A stretch of 64,000 nt of DNA from Lolium rigidum (GCF_022539505.1 NC_061508.1:97071276-97135275), one strand, 5' to 3'; shown: positions 44,155 through 57,925, numbered from the stretch's first letter. The notes: generated by a model not told the origin, from the letters alone. Translations and numbers: made by a program.

Positions 44155-46941
44155 TCACGCTGTGTCGTCGGGGGTCTTTCTCATCAGGCGAGCCCAAGCT
44201 ATAGCCACCCACACATAAACCTCATCATACAGCTTGTCAATGATCTGAAAGTAGGCACTTGCCCAGGTTCTCCTCAGTAACATGGTGCAAAACACCGTCG
44301 AAAGACCCACCCCAAATCCTATGCCCATCCCCGGGTAGAGGTACGTGATATGATATGCAACTCCATGGACACTTTTCTCTGCATCAGTAGTACTCATAGA
44401 GCAGTTCTTGGATAGGGGGTAGCCACAGAGACGGGGGTTGCCTATGTAGGTATAGTCCAGGTTGTCAAGAACCTGCAGCTGTGGCCCGGATGGTATCGTG
44501 GCTGATAAGTTGTTGTATGACAAGTTCAAATGGCTCATAGAGGTTAAAGCTGACAAACCCAACGGGATTTCACCGGATAACTCGTTGTATGATAGGTCCA
44601 GGGACTCCAACTTGTTGAGATCACCAATCTGATTTGGGATTTTGCTGATAAACTGATTGTTTGATAAGTTCAAATTCTTGAGCCCAATAAGCAAACTTAT
44701 TACCTCTGGAATCTCCCCTGTTAAACTGTTACATGACAGATCAAGATTGACCAGTAGCTTGTAGATTTCAAAGGTATAGTCACGTGTTTGGCCTTTCGTG
44801 ATGACTGACATGCTATCCTCAAAAAATTCATGATCATCAATATCTGAAGATATGCCCCTCATTGCTTTCAAGTTTGATACTGACCATGGTATGCTTCCTG
44901 ATATATTGTTATGGGCCAAGTCCAAATAATGAAGACTTCCAAGGAAAGTAAGGTTCTTAGGAATATCGCCACTAAACAGGTTTGATCTCATCCTCAAAAT
45001 CTGCAATTGTGGCATTTTTTTTGGTAACCACTCTGGCAATGTTCCAAAGAACCTATTGTATGAAAGATCAAGGAACACAAATTGTGTGGCACTCTGACGA
45101 AATTTAGGGAATTCACCTGAGAGATCATTGTTGTTTAAGGCTAGACTATACATGCTAGAACCAAATTGATCAACAGAATTTAAGCTGAACACTGAAGGAT
45201 TGTTATATGGCTCCTTCCAGCACTGCATAACATCTCCTGTTAATTTGTTTCCGGATAGGTCCAACCGTAGAATACCGGCCAATTGGCACATAGATGAGGG
45301 AATGGTGCCTGTAATTTGATTATTTGCCACCAGAAACTGCACGAGCAATGGAGCTTTTAACATTGATGGCAGTGGTCCCGTGAAAGAGTTTGAGGACAGA
45401 TTCAAGTATGATATATTTATAGGGAGCCAAGGAACTTGACCTGTAAGCTTATTAGATCCAAGATGTATACTCTCAGCTGACATTTGTTGTAGATTTGACG
45501 GTAAAGAACCACGCAACCTGTTTCCTGATACATCCAAGACTGAAGCTCGGGAAAATGTCACCCAGAACCAATCAGGAATAACATCATCAAAAGATGTATT
45601 TCTGAGTAGAAGAACATCAATGCCAATCTGCCATCTAAGCCATTCTGGAAAATGGGGGCCCACTCAGCATGACCATATCTTTATGTGCTTTAGTTTAAAC
45701 GGAGGAACCCAATTTTGTTCAATATCCATTTTCAAGGAATTGCCTGACAAGTCAATACTCTCCAAATTCAGCAAGCCTGAAAAATGCTTCTTCTTGAGCA
45801 CACCTTTTAGTTTATTGTAGCTGAGATCCAACTCTGTCAAATTACCAAGTGCTCCAGCTTCTAGTGGTAGGTTTCCGGTCATAGTCGCATTCCTTATTGA
45901 CAACATTTTTAATGTACTCCATGAGCACCATGGCAACCGATCCATGAACTCCCCCATGCTCGCATTAATGTTCGTACCATCGAAACGCAGCACTTTCAAA
46001 TTGCACAGATTTTTTAAGTTGCTCGGTATCAAACCAACGATATCATTCATACTAAAATCTACTACTTGAAGGGACATCATGCTTCCCAGTTCCCTGGCAA
46101 TAGATCCATGCCACTTGCATTGGGAGACGTGAAGCTCCTTAAGGCTTGTGAGATCCCAAAACCAATTGTGTTCTAATGATGTGTCAAACAAGTTGAATGA
46201 TAGATCAAGGACTTCGAGATGTGTGAAGTTTGATTTTGAAAGAGCAGACACGGTTATGGTAAGCCCACAACTTACTAAGCAAAGCACTCTCAAAGAAGAA
46301 AGCATGTTAACCATGTGAACCCAATTCTGAGCGGCACCGAGGTTCACATAGCTCATGTCAAGGTTACTCAACGATGATAGACGTGACAACCATGCGAGAT
46401 CCACTGCGTGTAGACCATACAAAATATTCGAACTAACATCAAGATATTCCAAATTCGAGAGATTACCAAGCTGGGAAGGTATCGTCCCACCAAAACCTGA
46501 CGACGAGAGGTTGAGATACCTTAGGTTCTCTAGAGAGCCCAGAAACACAGGTATGCTAGTGCTGTTGAAGTAATTCCCACTCAGATCAAGATACCTCAAC
46601 TGTTGCAAAGCAGCCAAAGAGGGACCCATCTCATCTCTCAGCAAGCTCAGGCTGTTGATGTTGAACTTCTGCGTGTTGCGGAGGTTGAGCTTGATGACAT
46701 GGCTTGTTTTGCTGCTGCACCGGACCCGCTCCCACTGCCAGCAGTCTTCACCATGCCATGATGAGAGACGGCCAGCAGGGTCCAGAAGGCCTGCCTTGAA
46801 GGAGAGAAGCGCATCCCACTTGCTGCCAATGCAGGTTCCAGTCCCACCTGATATCCTTGCTTCAGCACATGGTTCTACTTGGAAAATCAATAGGCAAAGT
46901 ATTGCGGCAGCTCCTTAGGCGAGATTCCCAAACTCAGCCAT
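44155..46941 (-). pseudogene. LRR receptor-like protein, two nonsense codons
   Basis: This is a single-exon minus-strand reading frame of 928 codons from ATG 46941. It contains a hydrophobic leader (GAAAILCLLIFQ), a cysteine-rich N-cap (DALLSFKAGLLDP..WHGEDCWQWERVRC), more than twenty LRRs of plant extracellular type (for example LRYLDLSGNYF, LESLDLSYNELSGEIP), a C-terminal cap with paired Cys (NPRLCGYPLSKNCS), and one membrane segment (GMGIGFGVGLSTVFCTMLL). A short cytosolic tail with no kinase follows. This is the architecture of RLPs that act in pathogen or developmental signalling together with co-receptor kinases. The frame is intact except for TAA at 46917-46915 (codon 9, inside the leader) and TGA at 45666-45664 (after ..KIWSC). 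Either both are real or they are base errors; translation from an internal start would lose the signal peptide. Confidence 0.88.
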
Positions 46942-47481
46942 ATTGGTTGGACGAGGAGGAAGAGGCAGATTGGAATGACAATGAAATGTAGAGAGTAGCT
47001 GGTCTTGAGTTCACCCAGAAGCACAATATATCTATGGTGGTCCAACTCTCGGTTTTGGTCTTGGCATACATATTTTTCTTATACAGAAGTTATGCCAAGA
47101 ATTTATCATGATTAGGACAACTAACAATGAAATGGACGGTAGAGTACTAGTAGTACTGTCCTAGTTCGGTTTTATCGTATCACAATTTTCTGCGGTATGG
47201 ACTGAGTCTAGGTGTTGGCATAAATACTTTTCTTGTATATAGAAGTAGTAACTACAATTCAAGGCAGAGGAATAAACGAGGAGCTAAAAATTGAGACACC
47301 CATAATTGGATATCGAAGGCTAACTCTCTTTTAACAACAAGCTAAAAAATGATACTACTGCTATAGCTGCAGTAATAAGTGTATAATCCTACTCAGTCCA
47401 CAATTCAGCACTCTGAATCTATTGCAATATGAGTCTTTTGCTAGTAATAATCAATTGTAAGATTGACAGCTAAAAAGACGG
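46942..47481. other. 5' flank of LRR pseudogene
   Basis: AT-rich sequence containing two similar 'ggcataaatacttttcttgtat/ggcatacatatttttcttatac' stretches (47060, 47216), a small local duplication. No ORF. Confidence 0.35.
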
Positions 47482-47700
47482 TACTCACTCTCTCACAGTT
47501 TATTAGGCGTACGTGTATCCCTAGATTGCAAATTTGATCAAGTTAGCATTATTTATATGTTATAAAAATTATATCATTAGAAAATTTAGATGTTCTATTT
47601 TTTAATGATATAACTTTTGTATTATATAATTTAAATTATATAGGTCAAATTGATGATCTAGAAATACGGAGAAGACTAATAAACTGAGAAGGAGGGAGTA
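47482..47700. mobile_element. Stowaway-like MITE
   Basis: The ends ctcactctctcacagttta and aactgagaaggagggag are imperfect inverted repeats flanked by TA (47482-47483, 47699-47700). The AT-rich centre is about 215 bp. Confidence 0.75.
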
Positions 47701-48467
47701 CCAATTTTCAGTACCACAGGTTAGAGCGCACACTGCGTGATATTCAAGGAAGCTCGCACTCACCTGATTCCAGCGGCGAGCAGGTGAGGCGTCCGTCTCC
47801 GCGAGCGAGGGCGGCGGCAAAGTCGGTCCCGTCTTCGAGGGGCAAGCGGCGCGCGTAGCGTGGAGTTGCGAGGGCCGCCGAGATCTACTGTAGAGGGGCA
47901 CCGCCGGGGGCCACGGGCAGCCGAGGCCCCAATCTCTGTACGAACCAGGGGCGCCACACGCATTGAATCCGTGTTCATGATTCTGGTTTGACGGACGCCG
48001 GGAGAAACTCCCACTCCCTGCTCGCGGCGTGGGTGGGTTGCATCGGATATCGAACCAGTCTCTCAGGGCAGCGGGGCGATGAAGGCTCAGCCACCGTTTG
48101 CGTCCGCGGAGCCGAAAATGAGCCAGGAATCAGCTCCAGCGACGCGATAAGTGACGCATAGTAATCGTGTTGTTAGCGAACTGACACAACGATGCGCGGC
48201 GTAAAGTGTCCGCTCGCCTAGCAGTGACCTAAACTCGATGCGTCTTTTCAGGCGCATCAGTACTCACGTCGAGGCGTCGCTTCGGCAGTCCGCGACCGCG
48301 TAATGGCGATGCTCTCGTGTGGCGCGCGGCCGTCGCTTACCTCTAGGCACGAATTGATGGCGATGACACGCGTGTCGTGCCCGTCGCCTGCCTACGGCCT
48401 ATATACGCGCATCTCATCTCCTCCCATACAAAACCCTAGCCGCCGCACAACCTCCACATTTGCTACC
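47701..48467. other. GC-rich promoter-like region of a transposon-borne ORF
   Basis: No stable ORF. It contains 'gcctatatacgcgc' (48397-48410) about 65 bp before the ATG at 48468, a plausible TATA box, and 'aaaccctag' at 48431. It probably belongs to the same mobile unit as the ORF. Confidence 0.35.
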
Positions 48468-48935
48468 ATGAGCAGCGCCGGCCGCGGCCAGGCTACCACT
48501 CCTCCACCTCCCCCGGCCTCGAGCTCCGACGAAGAGTTCGACGACGACGATAGCACCGACGGCCTCCTCGACCCGGTTAGGGACGGAAGTTCCTGGCTGG
48601 CGCGGAGAAGGAAGCAGAGGAGGAGCGGGCGGCCCATGCGGCGTTCGACGCCGAGATGGAACGCCGCAGAGGACGACTCCTCCGACATCTCGTGGTCTTC
48701 TGATGACCCTCATGCGCCTACCCTAGAGGAGAAGGCGACGGAGCAGATGGCGTTAGTCGACTCCTTCGAGATGCTCAAGAAGGCCGAGAATGCTGCGAAC
48801 GAGACGCTGCGGCGGTGCCTGCTAGAGGACGTGGCGGCGCACCAAGCTCTACCGGCCGCACGGGTGGCGGCGGAGAAAACAGACGAGGGAGGGACGCAAC
48901 GACGGGGTCGGGCCATCATGCAGCAAATAGTCTAG
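48468..48935 (+). CDS. Transposon-borne ORF, acidic, unknown function
   Basis: ATG 48468 starts MSSAGRGQATTPPPPPASSSDEEFDDDDS.. and the frame runs to TAG at 48933-48935, 155 residues. The N-terminus is Pro- and Asp-rich, the middle is basic, and the C-terminus is helical and charged (EKATEQMALVDSFEMLKKAENAANETLRRC). The middle 48590-48680 reads better in another frame (EKEAEEERAAHAAFDAEMERRRG), so a compensating pair of indels is likely. The unit ends at a 'ccattggagatgccc' terminus (49121-49135), the same type of end as the element at 58.4-60.4 kb. It is probably a dispersed transposon gene rather than a host gene. Confidence 0.4.
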   Translation: MSSAGRGQATTPPPPPASSSDEEFDDDDSTDGLLDPVRDGSSWLARRRKQRRSGRPMRRSTPRWNAAEDDSSDISWSSDDPHAPTLEEKATEQMALVDSFEMLKKAENAANETLRRCLLEDVAAHQALPAARVAAEKTDEGGTQRRGRAIMQQIV

Positions 48936-49120
48936 GCTTCTACCAGCTGTAGTTTGTATAGTTTATAGTACATTATATTTTTAAAATATTATTGCAAAAC
49001 AAAAAATAGGTCATCCCGCTAGAAGCACACCTAAACGCAAACGGACGCGCGGTCAAAATATGTCCACAGGGCGACGGAAACGAACACGCGCACAACTTTT
49101 GAGCGTCTGATATGCGTCAC

Positions 49121-49137
49121 CCCATTGGAGATGCCCT
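49121..49137. repeat. Transposon terminal motif 'ggagatgccc'
   Basis: It is the complement of the GGGCATCTCC end found at 58397 and 60354-60363. It marks the probable right end of the element carrying the 48.5-kb ORF; the left end was not found. Confidence 0.4.
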
Positions 49138-49311
49138 CATGGCCCCCCTGGCAGCCATCTAGTCATCATCCCGTCATCCGAATCGGTGCGCGGGGATAAC
49201 CACGTGCATTCTAGCGCTACGATCCAACCGCCCGACGCATTTCGCGTTCATCAAAGTCGGCGTTCTGTTCTAGGCGCCACATCCAATGCTATGGCTTTTT
49301 TAAGCATACTA

Positions 49312-50878
49312 GAGGTGACCGTTTATTTTTATTTTTTTCGCGAGTACGCCAAAGGCGTACCATATCTTTATAGAAGGCAGAGATTTGAGTACAAGAACCC
49401 GCTACCACAAGTAGCACACACACCACACCGACTAGTCCGAAGACAGCCACCACCGACAAAACAACAACAACACGAAGGACCCTACCCTAAGCTAAAACCA
49501 CAAAGCCGTGTCTCGACCGACGCTAGACAGCTCCGAAGAACAACAACTCCAAAAGGGCTCTCCTTGTCAACGCGCCAAGAAAAGAGGAGATGGCGGAACT
49601 CGAACAGCCCAAAGTAGACATCGTCTTGGAGATGCCAGCAATGGCGTGCATTGCGCCCTTGCAGCCAGCCTCGGACAGCGGCGAACACCAGAGGAAAGCA
49701 CCAGGACCTCCAAGCCGTGTCTCCAAACGTGAAGCTCCCAACAGAGGAACGACGTCGAGGACGTCGCCATCGCGCCGATCCAAAGGATCTAGGCTTTCGC
49801 CCAGAGACATCAACCAAACCAGGCGAGAACACGAGACACACCGACATGCCTCGGCGACGCCTCCAGAGAGGGGCACGACACCCGCAGGCGCCGTCGCCGT
49901 CGGCCCAACGAGTTGGGCAAGACCTTCGTCTGCATCATCGCACGACTCCGAGCCTCCGAGGTTTGGGGCAACCCTGTCCATGGAGAGACACATCGCGGCC
50001 ACCGCAGCTCCTCAACATCATGGTCGCAAAAAGCCGTGGTCTCCAGCACGACGGCCCAAGCCACCAGCTTCAGCCTTGACGAAAACAGCGCAGCAACTCC
50101 CACCACCTCCGGCAAAGACCAGGCCGTCTCCGGCGCGCCCGCTCCGGGCACGGCCGGCGGATGACCGAGGCCAAAAAAACTCGGATCTGGCCAGAAAGCG
50201 CGAGATCGAGCCCGCACCAACCACCGGCTCCACGCCGGCGCACCGAGAGGCATCGCGACACGTCCCCAACGCCGGAGCGGACGACCGACGCGCGCAGGGC
50301 ACTCCGCCACGGCAGCGTCCTCCGCGCAGCCGCCCCCAAGATGGGGTCTTGCGCCTCCTCCTCGCCGCGGCCCCGCCGCACCACGCCGCGGCCAACGGGA
50401 GCCCGCGCGCCGCCCCCGGACACGGGACGGCGGCGCGTGCGCCGGGCACTCGCGCTTGGCCACGCATCCTCCCGCCTCACCGTCCCCGAGGTGGGATCTC
50501 GCCGCGCCGCCTCCCGGCCGCTCCGCCGCGTCCTCCTCTCCACTCCTCGCGCTGCCGCGGTCGAAGCCCTCCGCTCGTCCGCCGGGACCGCCATGCGTCG
50601 GCGACGACCTCCGAACTCGCGCCGCCGACCGCCCGCCGCCACCACCTCGCGGCCCGGGTAGCATCTCCTCCGCGCCGGGGAACCCGCCGGGCGCGCCGAC
50701 CTCGCCCTCCGCCTTCGACGGCCGGCGCGGCCGCCACCGCCGGCGCGGCCGGCGGCCGGGAGGAGGAGACTGGGAGGGTTTTTTTTGTTTAGGGTTGGGG
50801 CTCTCCGGAGCCGCTCGCGCGAGAGCAACCCGGGAGAGAGGAGCGTATGTTAGTTACTAATGGTGAGGTGACCATTTA
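49312..50878 (-). mobile_element. GC-rich non-coding retroposon with target duplication
   Basis: The flanks gaggtgaccgttta (49312-49325) and gaggtgaccattta (50865-50878) differ at one base. The element side of the left flank is T-rich (49326-49339), i.e. a poly(A)-like tail of a minus-strand copy. The body is about 1.54 kb and up to 80 percent GC. Long ORFs in several frames (for example 49590-50792 plus, Arg/Pro-rich) are composition artefacts with no domain. Confidence 0.75.
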
Positions 50879-50929
50879 AATCTCATATAAATATGAGTGT
50901 TCTTTAATTATACCTAAAAAAAAGTTTGT

Positions 50930-51331
50930 CTGAGGTACCGAAAACAGATTTGGTGCTCCGGTACACATGAGCACTAGTGCTCTTGGTTTTTAAAATATTT
51001 CAAAATTATATATCTGTGTTTAAAAAATTTATCACATTTATTCCGTGAATACATACATATGTCTTGAATACTCGTGTAAAGTTTGGTAGAAAATGAATTG
51101 TATTTTTAGCAATAGGAAAAAAACAAATATGTGGCTGGGCAGATATTTGTTAGAAACTTATCTTTTTTATATAGCTCAAAATACCATTTTTTTTTCAAAA
51201 TTCATACCGTATCGTTGGAATGTTTATATGTAGGTCGGTATTTAATATCAATTTCTTAAAATTCAAAAATATGATTTTTAACTAACATGAGCATCGGTGC
51301 TCATGTGCTAAAGACACTTTCCCTGAGGTAC
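50930..51331. mobile_element. Mutator-like MITE with 9-bp target duplication
   Basis: ctgaggtac occurs at 50930-50938 and 51323-51331. The 384-bp interval has imperfect inverted ends ('cacatgagcac' near 50962 and 'gtgctcatgtg' near 51298). A 9-bp duplication fits Mutator-like elements. Confidence 0.65.
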
Positions 51332-52140
51332 TTACTTCCAAAACAAAAAAGGACCGTGCTACACAGCGGCGCCGCACGCCACCCCACCCCGTGCGGCGGC
51401 ACCCTGTCACCTTTTCCCGCACCCTCGTTAGTTTCCGTGGAAAAAATCGTTGTCCATCTCCACGAGGCCCACTTGACCCTGTATAAGCCAAATAAAAAAG
51501 CAACATCATGGCCCGAAAAGCAAAAGCAGTAAAAAGCATGAGCTCCTACAGTACTTGGTACAGTAGCTGCAACAGCAGTAGCATCCATACCATTATCCTT
51601 TCGGTAGTTCTGCTATACAATATAAGCTAATCAACAAGTTTAAAGTTAAAAAAACACTAGCATCTAATCTACGACTACCAGATTCTAGTACGCGATTAAC
51701 AGCGTGTAGTGTAATTACCCGATTATCTAGTGTAATTACCTGATTATCTAGTTTGATTACTAGAATAATTAGTAGCCTTAGCATGTTTATTATAAAATAA
51801 CTATTATCAGATTATCCCATAGCAACTACATCATTATCTAGTTTGGCTACCTGATTATCTAATGTAATCGCCAGATTATCCAACGTGGTTGCCAGATTAA
51901 TTAGTACTCTTAACATGTTAGTTATAAGAGCAGCTATTACCAGATTAATTACTCAAGATTAACAGGTTATGCATGCAAACAAGTATCATTCACCAGTAGC
52001 AACTATCAGATTAGTTATTCACAATTATCAGATTAAATATATATGATTACCGTAATATTAACTAGCATCTACCATATTATTAGGAAACACACAAAATGAG
52101 TAGCATAAACACAAGCGGGTTGTCTGGAGCTCTCACCTAG
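51332..52140. other. Intergenic with a 21-bp-period AT-rich repeat
   Basis: 51709-51771 and 51820-51903 hold imperfect tandem units of about 21 bp ('gtaattacctgattatcta' and variants). No ORF. The remainder is unassigned. Confidence 0.5.
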
Positions 52141-53030
52141 TTGGCATCGTGGCCATGGCCTGCAACATCTTCTCTGCCAAAGTCAACGCCACCATGTCTG
52201 CATCATTGCCACCCTCCATGGCATGCTCGCCCTCAAGTCGGCCTCGATACTTGAACTGCCGATGGCAAGGCTACTCCACTGTGTTGTGGCCATTGGCCCT
52301 GATGCCGCTGCTCCCAGCAGAAATGGGCCCAGATGATGCCGCAGTCGTCATCCCCAGTGAGGTCCTTGAAACCGGCTTCCTGCAGGCCGATCTTTTGCGG
52401 CATGACGACACCTGCGACCCTGAAGCTCCTAACTCACGGAATGGCGGCGTCCGCAGCCGGCCTGAGATGTACGCACAGTCGCGCTACTCGCATCTCCGCG
52501 GTGCGCCGGCGTGTTTTGCCCCCACCGGTTAACAGCGGTGCATCCTCCATGGCGCGGTGGTTCTCCCTGCTACGCCTCGGTGGTGCAAACTGAGCCACCC
52601 GGCGCGATGTTGCTCGCCGCAGTGCCTCGACCGAAGCCACGACGAGATCGAATCCCTTCTCCTTCCGCCGCCCCGTGCTCGACGGGAAATCAACTGCCGG
52701 CCTGGAACTCCCACATCTCCTCGCCTCCTCCTGTTCCTCTCTCCTTCCCACCTCTCGTGCTCGCTCAATTTTTCGTTGGAGAAGGACGGCGACGGGAACG
52801 AGGAAAGGGGGCGACGGGCTTGAGAGAGAGACATGGGGCGTGTGGTTCGAGCAAATGGAGGGGATAAGGTTGAACAGACACGTACGCAAGGAGATACTTG
52901 GCGTGCGCCACTCGCGTTACGCGCGCGCCCATTAGATGACGACGTGCTAATCATGATGCAACCGCCGCACGGAGAGAGCGCGTTAGCGGTGCTTCCGGGT
53001 AGATTTTCCCAACAAAAAAAGTTCGCATGA
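52141..53030. other. GC-rich unassigned region
   Basis: Open frames of 70-150 codons occur on both strands (for example 52149-52532 plus, MAMACNIFSAKVNATM..; 52434-52889 minus) but none has a recognised domain or consistent codon use. It may be a decayed gene or a transposon-captured exon; no ends were found. Confidence 0.3.
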
Positions 53031-53527
53031 CCTATACTCCTATAAAATTTGCATACACATTTCTTATAGGATTGGTTCGTATGGGGTATGTTCTATAATC
53101 ACTAATGGTACAGAAAGGGTATGTTCTATAATCAAACAACTAGTACAGAAAAAAAAATTGTATATGACCTCAATACACATGTCGTATTGATAAATACCTT
53201 CGTACTGGGCAGTAGCCAGGTAACAATTGTAACCATTTTATAGCAATAAGATTGTTCAAACGCACAGAATTTTAGCTACATAAACAAGGCTCATTGGCTA
53301 GTTACATTTTAACACAGAAAGGCCCATAGCAAAGAAACAAGTCAAAGAAATTTTACTAAACAAGCTTGATTTAAAGGTTGATAACAGTACCAAAATTTTA
53401 GCTGTGCCACTCATTGCTGATAGTAACAGGATGCTCGTACGACAAAACTAAGAGATAACCAGACAAGCTCTCGAAGCAGACAGTCTCCTACAAACAAAGT
53501 GACCATAACAGCAGCCTGAAGAATAGT
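53031..53527. other. 3' flank of the eL32 gene
   Basis: AT-rich; 'gggtatgttctataatca' is duplicated at about 53082 and 53117. The part next to 53527 is presumably the 3' UTR of the eL32 gene. Confidence 0.4.
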
Positions 53528-55349
<1,822 letters not shown>

Positions 55350-55469
55350 CTCTGATCTGCCGGGCAAAACCAAAAGACGGAGTTGGAATCAGATGAAGAA
55401 AACAGTGTCACAAATGATCTGAGAGGTGGAAGCTCTGCAACGAGCTGCTTGCTTGTACCTCCGAAGGTG

Positions 55470-55600
55470 AAGACCCTAACCCTAACCCGGAGCGACGAGG
55501 AAGAACGGCGGCGGCGGCAGGGTCGTGTTTGCAAGGCGGCGCGATGTTTATACCTTCAGCAAACCCTAGATGTGTGGGCTTTGATGGGCCACTACTAAAT
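55470..55600 (-). promoter_or_regulatory. Telo-box and site II motifs of the eL32 promoter
   Basis: The plus strand has gaccctaaccctaaccc (55473-55491), aaaccctag (55561-55569) and gatgggccac (55583-55592); on the minus strand these are AGGGTT telo-boxes and a GGCCCA site II element. This pairing is characteristic of plant ribosomal-protein promoters (TCP and telo-box binding factors). The 'accctaaccc' part probably lies in the 5' UTR. Confidence 0.65.
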
Positions 55601-55880
55601 ATATATATACCCATTAACGAGAAAGATGCAGTCTACCCACGAAACGGGCCTAGTAAGCATGTTCGGCCTTTGTCCGACTTTCGAAAGTTCACTCTCAAGT
55701 GGGTAATATTCAATAACGGCCCAAAGCAACACACAAAAAGATACTTGCCAAAAGAAGATTTCCCTCAAAAAAAAAACTTACCAAAAGAAGTTTTTTTTTC
55801 TCCACAAAAAAAATATTTTGGAATAATAATAGGCCTTAAAAAATCCCAGAGCAATCGAGCACTACTTGAGTAGGAGTAAC
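55601..55880. other. Upstream flank of eL32
   Basis: A-rich stretches ('tcaaaaaaaaaactt', 'ccacaaaaaaaatatttt') and no ORF. It ends where the Gypsy LTR begins. Confidence 0.4.
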
Positions 55881-57056
55881 TGTTATCACCAGAATTTGAC
55901 CAAGTCAGAGGTGGGCCGCGATCAAGATGGTCTGAAGATATATATACATGGAGGAATACGTAGATCGGCCTTTTATACCAAGTTGGGCTTAATTGCCCGT
56001 GTATCTGTAACATATTAGATCGTATTTTAGTTTAGAGATAGAATCTTACTCGTGCACGGTTTAGTGCACGCCACATCGAAAGTCCCTGGACTATAAATAT
56101 GTACCTAGGGTTTATGGAATAAACAACAACTCACGTTCAACCCCAAAACAAACCAATCTCGGCGCATCGCCAACTCCTTCGTCTCGAGGGTTTCTATCGG
56201 GTAAGCGACATGCTGCCTAGATCGCATCTTGCGATCTAGGCAGCTACAAGCCCCACGTTGTTCATGCGTTGCTCGTACTCGAAGCGTTTTTGATGGCGAG
56301 CAACGTAGTTATCATTAGATGTGTTAGGGTTAGCATTGTTCTTCGTTTAAGCATGCTTACGTAGTGCAACCCTTGCATATCTAGCCGCCCTCACGCCTGT
56401 CTCGAGTGTGGGGGCGACACCGCTTGATCATTATTTAGTAGATCCGATCCGGTTACGATTGCTCCTTGTTCTACAAGGATTAGTTTAATATCCGCAATAG
56501 TTAGGCCTTACAAAGGGGGAGGATCCGAGTGGCACGTGGGGTGGCGTTCGCAAGTCCTAAACGGGATGTTCCTAGGATCAACTTCATGTTGGTTTTTTGG
56601 CCTTGTTTAGGATCGGCTATACGAGCACCGTGCGTGGCCGCAAGGCCCAACCTGGAGTAGGATGATCCGATTATGCGGTGAAAACCCTAAATCGTCGTAG
56701 ATCTCATTAGCTTCATCTTGATCAAGCAGGAACACCAAGTATTCGTGCACCCCGTACGGATCATGGGTGGATCGGCTCTTTGAGCCGATTCACAGGATAA
56801 CCTGAGAGCCGATCGAGGCTCGTATTTAACGTTTACATGTATGCCCTGCAGGAAACTAAGCGAGGCATCCTCATCACCTTCCACGACCGGGTATAGGTCA
56901 GGTGGCACGCCCTTGCACCTCGCAACGCCGCGTGTGACCGAAAGAGCATTGCGGGCCGTCGCTCGGAGGGTCTCGCGCCGGCCGCAGCTCTAGGCTCTTC
57001 CCGGCTCTACGGTGTTGACAAGGCCACTGCCCACCGGTGGGTTTTGGCGGTCAACA
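55881..57056 (+). repeat. 5' LTR of a plus-strand Gypsy element
   Basis: It starts TGTTATCACC and ends GGTCAACA, 1176 bp, with TATA ggactataaatatg at about 56088-56101. It contains the local inverted word 'tgcctagatcgcatcttgcgatctaggca' (56211-56240), split here as two arms tgcctagatcgc and gcgatctaggca. The downstream 'cacgcccggtgggac' (57063-57077) is primer-binding-like. No 3' LTR is in the window. Confidence 0.75.
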
Positions 57057-57115
57057 CATTCCGCACGCCCGGTGGGACAATCGTCTACATCAACCACATC
57101 GCCATCTACATCGAG

Positions 57116-57628
57116 ATGGCGGACGGCACGCCGGTCACCTACGGGATCCGCACTGACGACCTCAGAAGCAATACAACGAGATCAAGGCTACCCTCGAAGC
57201 CGACCTCGCCGGCTCTTTCGAGAGAACCCGTGCCCATGGCATCGGATGGAAGGGATTCTCACCGCAAGAGTGCGCTCGATGGGATAGACCTCTCTACCCC
57301 GTCGGAGGAACGCACCGAGGGTCTGCGGCGAGAGATCAACTACCCGGTGGCTCACTCGCTACACCGCCACTCGAGAACTTGGTCAACGTGTTGGAGCGTG
57401 TCGCTCGCGCGTGATCCGGGAGATCATGAGCCACCAGTACTCGCCGTCGGGGACCGGCTCTCGGGACTCATCAAGGAGAGTTGCCATCCCGAGTCCCGGC
57501 TACCAAGCGAGAGGAAGCCGATGGCGAGACTTCGGCCGATGCGAAACGCATTGCTCGTCCTCCCGACGGAGCCTAGGGCTCTAGATTTACACGAGGGGAA
57601 CTACGATACCTTCATGAGAGGGCGTTGA
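57116..57628 (+). pseudogene. Gypsy gag N-terminal part, frameshifted
   Basis: ATG 57116 opens MADGTPVTYGIRTDDLRS. The frame then shifts several times: KATLEADLAGSFERTRAHG reads in another frame at 57183-57240, and GIDLSTPSEERTEGLRREINY returns to the first. This is the gag N-terminus of a common Triticeae Gypsy type. No zinc knuckle is reached before the gap. Confidence 0.55.
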
Positions 57629-57925
57629 CCCGACGAGCCGGCGAAGATTATGTTCACCACACGGTTTGCTTGGGTCCAACAACGATCTAACGAACAGCGA
57701 CCACGGTCGGCTACACGAATCCCAACGGAGCCGACGTGCGAGTACACGCAAAGCCGATATCCGTAGTTACCGTACGTATTCGGCTCGAGGGAGGCATATG
57801 GTCACCACACCGGACGGATGGTAAATGTTAGCCGGTGGAAAATCGGCCGATAAAAAAAGGGGAGAGAAGCAAAACGTTGCAAACGTAGCGACAACAGCAC
57901 AGCTGCAACTGAACGTGAAGCACAA

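Larger units (their letters stand above)
55881..57925 (+). mobile_element. 5' part of Gypsy element, cut by the assembly gap
   Basis: LTR plus leader plus start of gag. The sequence stops at the 100-N gap and does not resume as the same element after it, so the element is truncated, rearranged or mis-joined there. Confidence 0.7.

Noticed and set aside
49590..50792. 400-codon plus-strand ORF
   Set aside because: Arg/Pro/Ala composition follows the GC content, equally long ORFs exist in other frames, and the whole interval lies in a retroposon with target duplications.
51709..51903. CRISPR-like array
   Set aside because: Direct 21-bp tandem units without spacers in a plant nuclear context.
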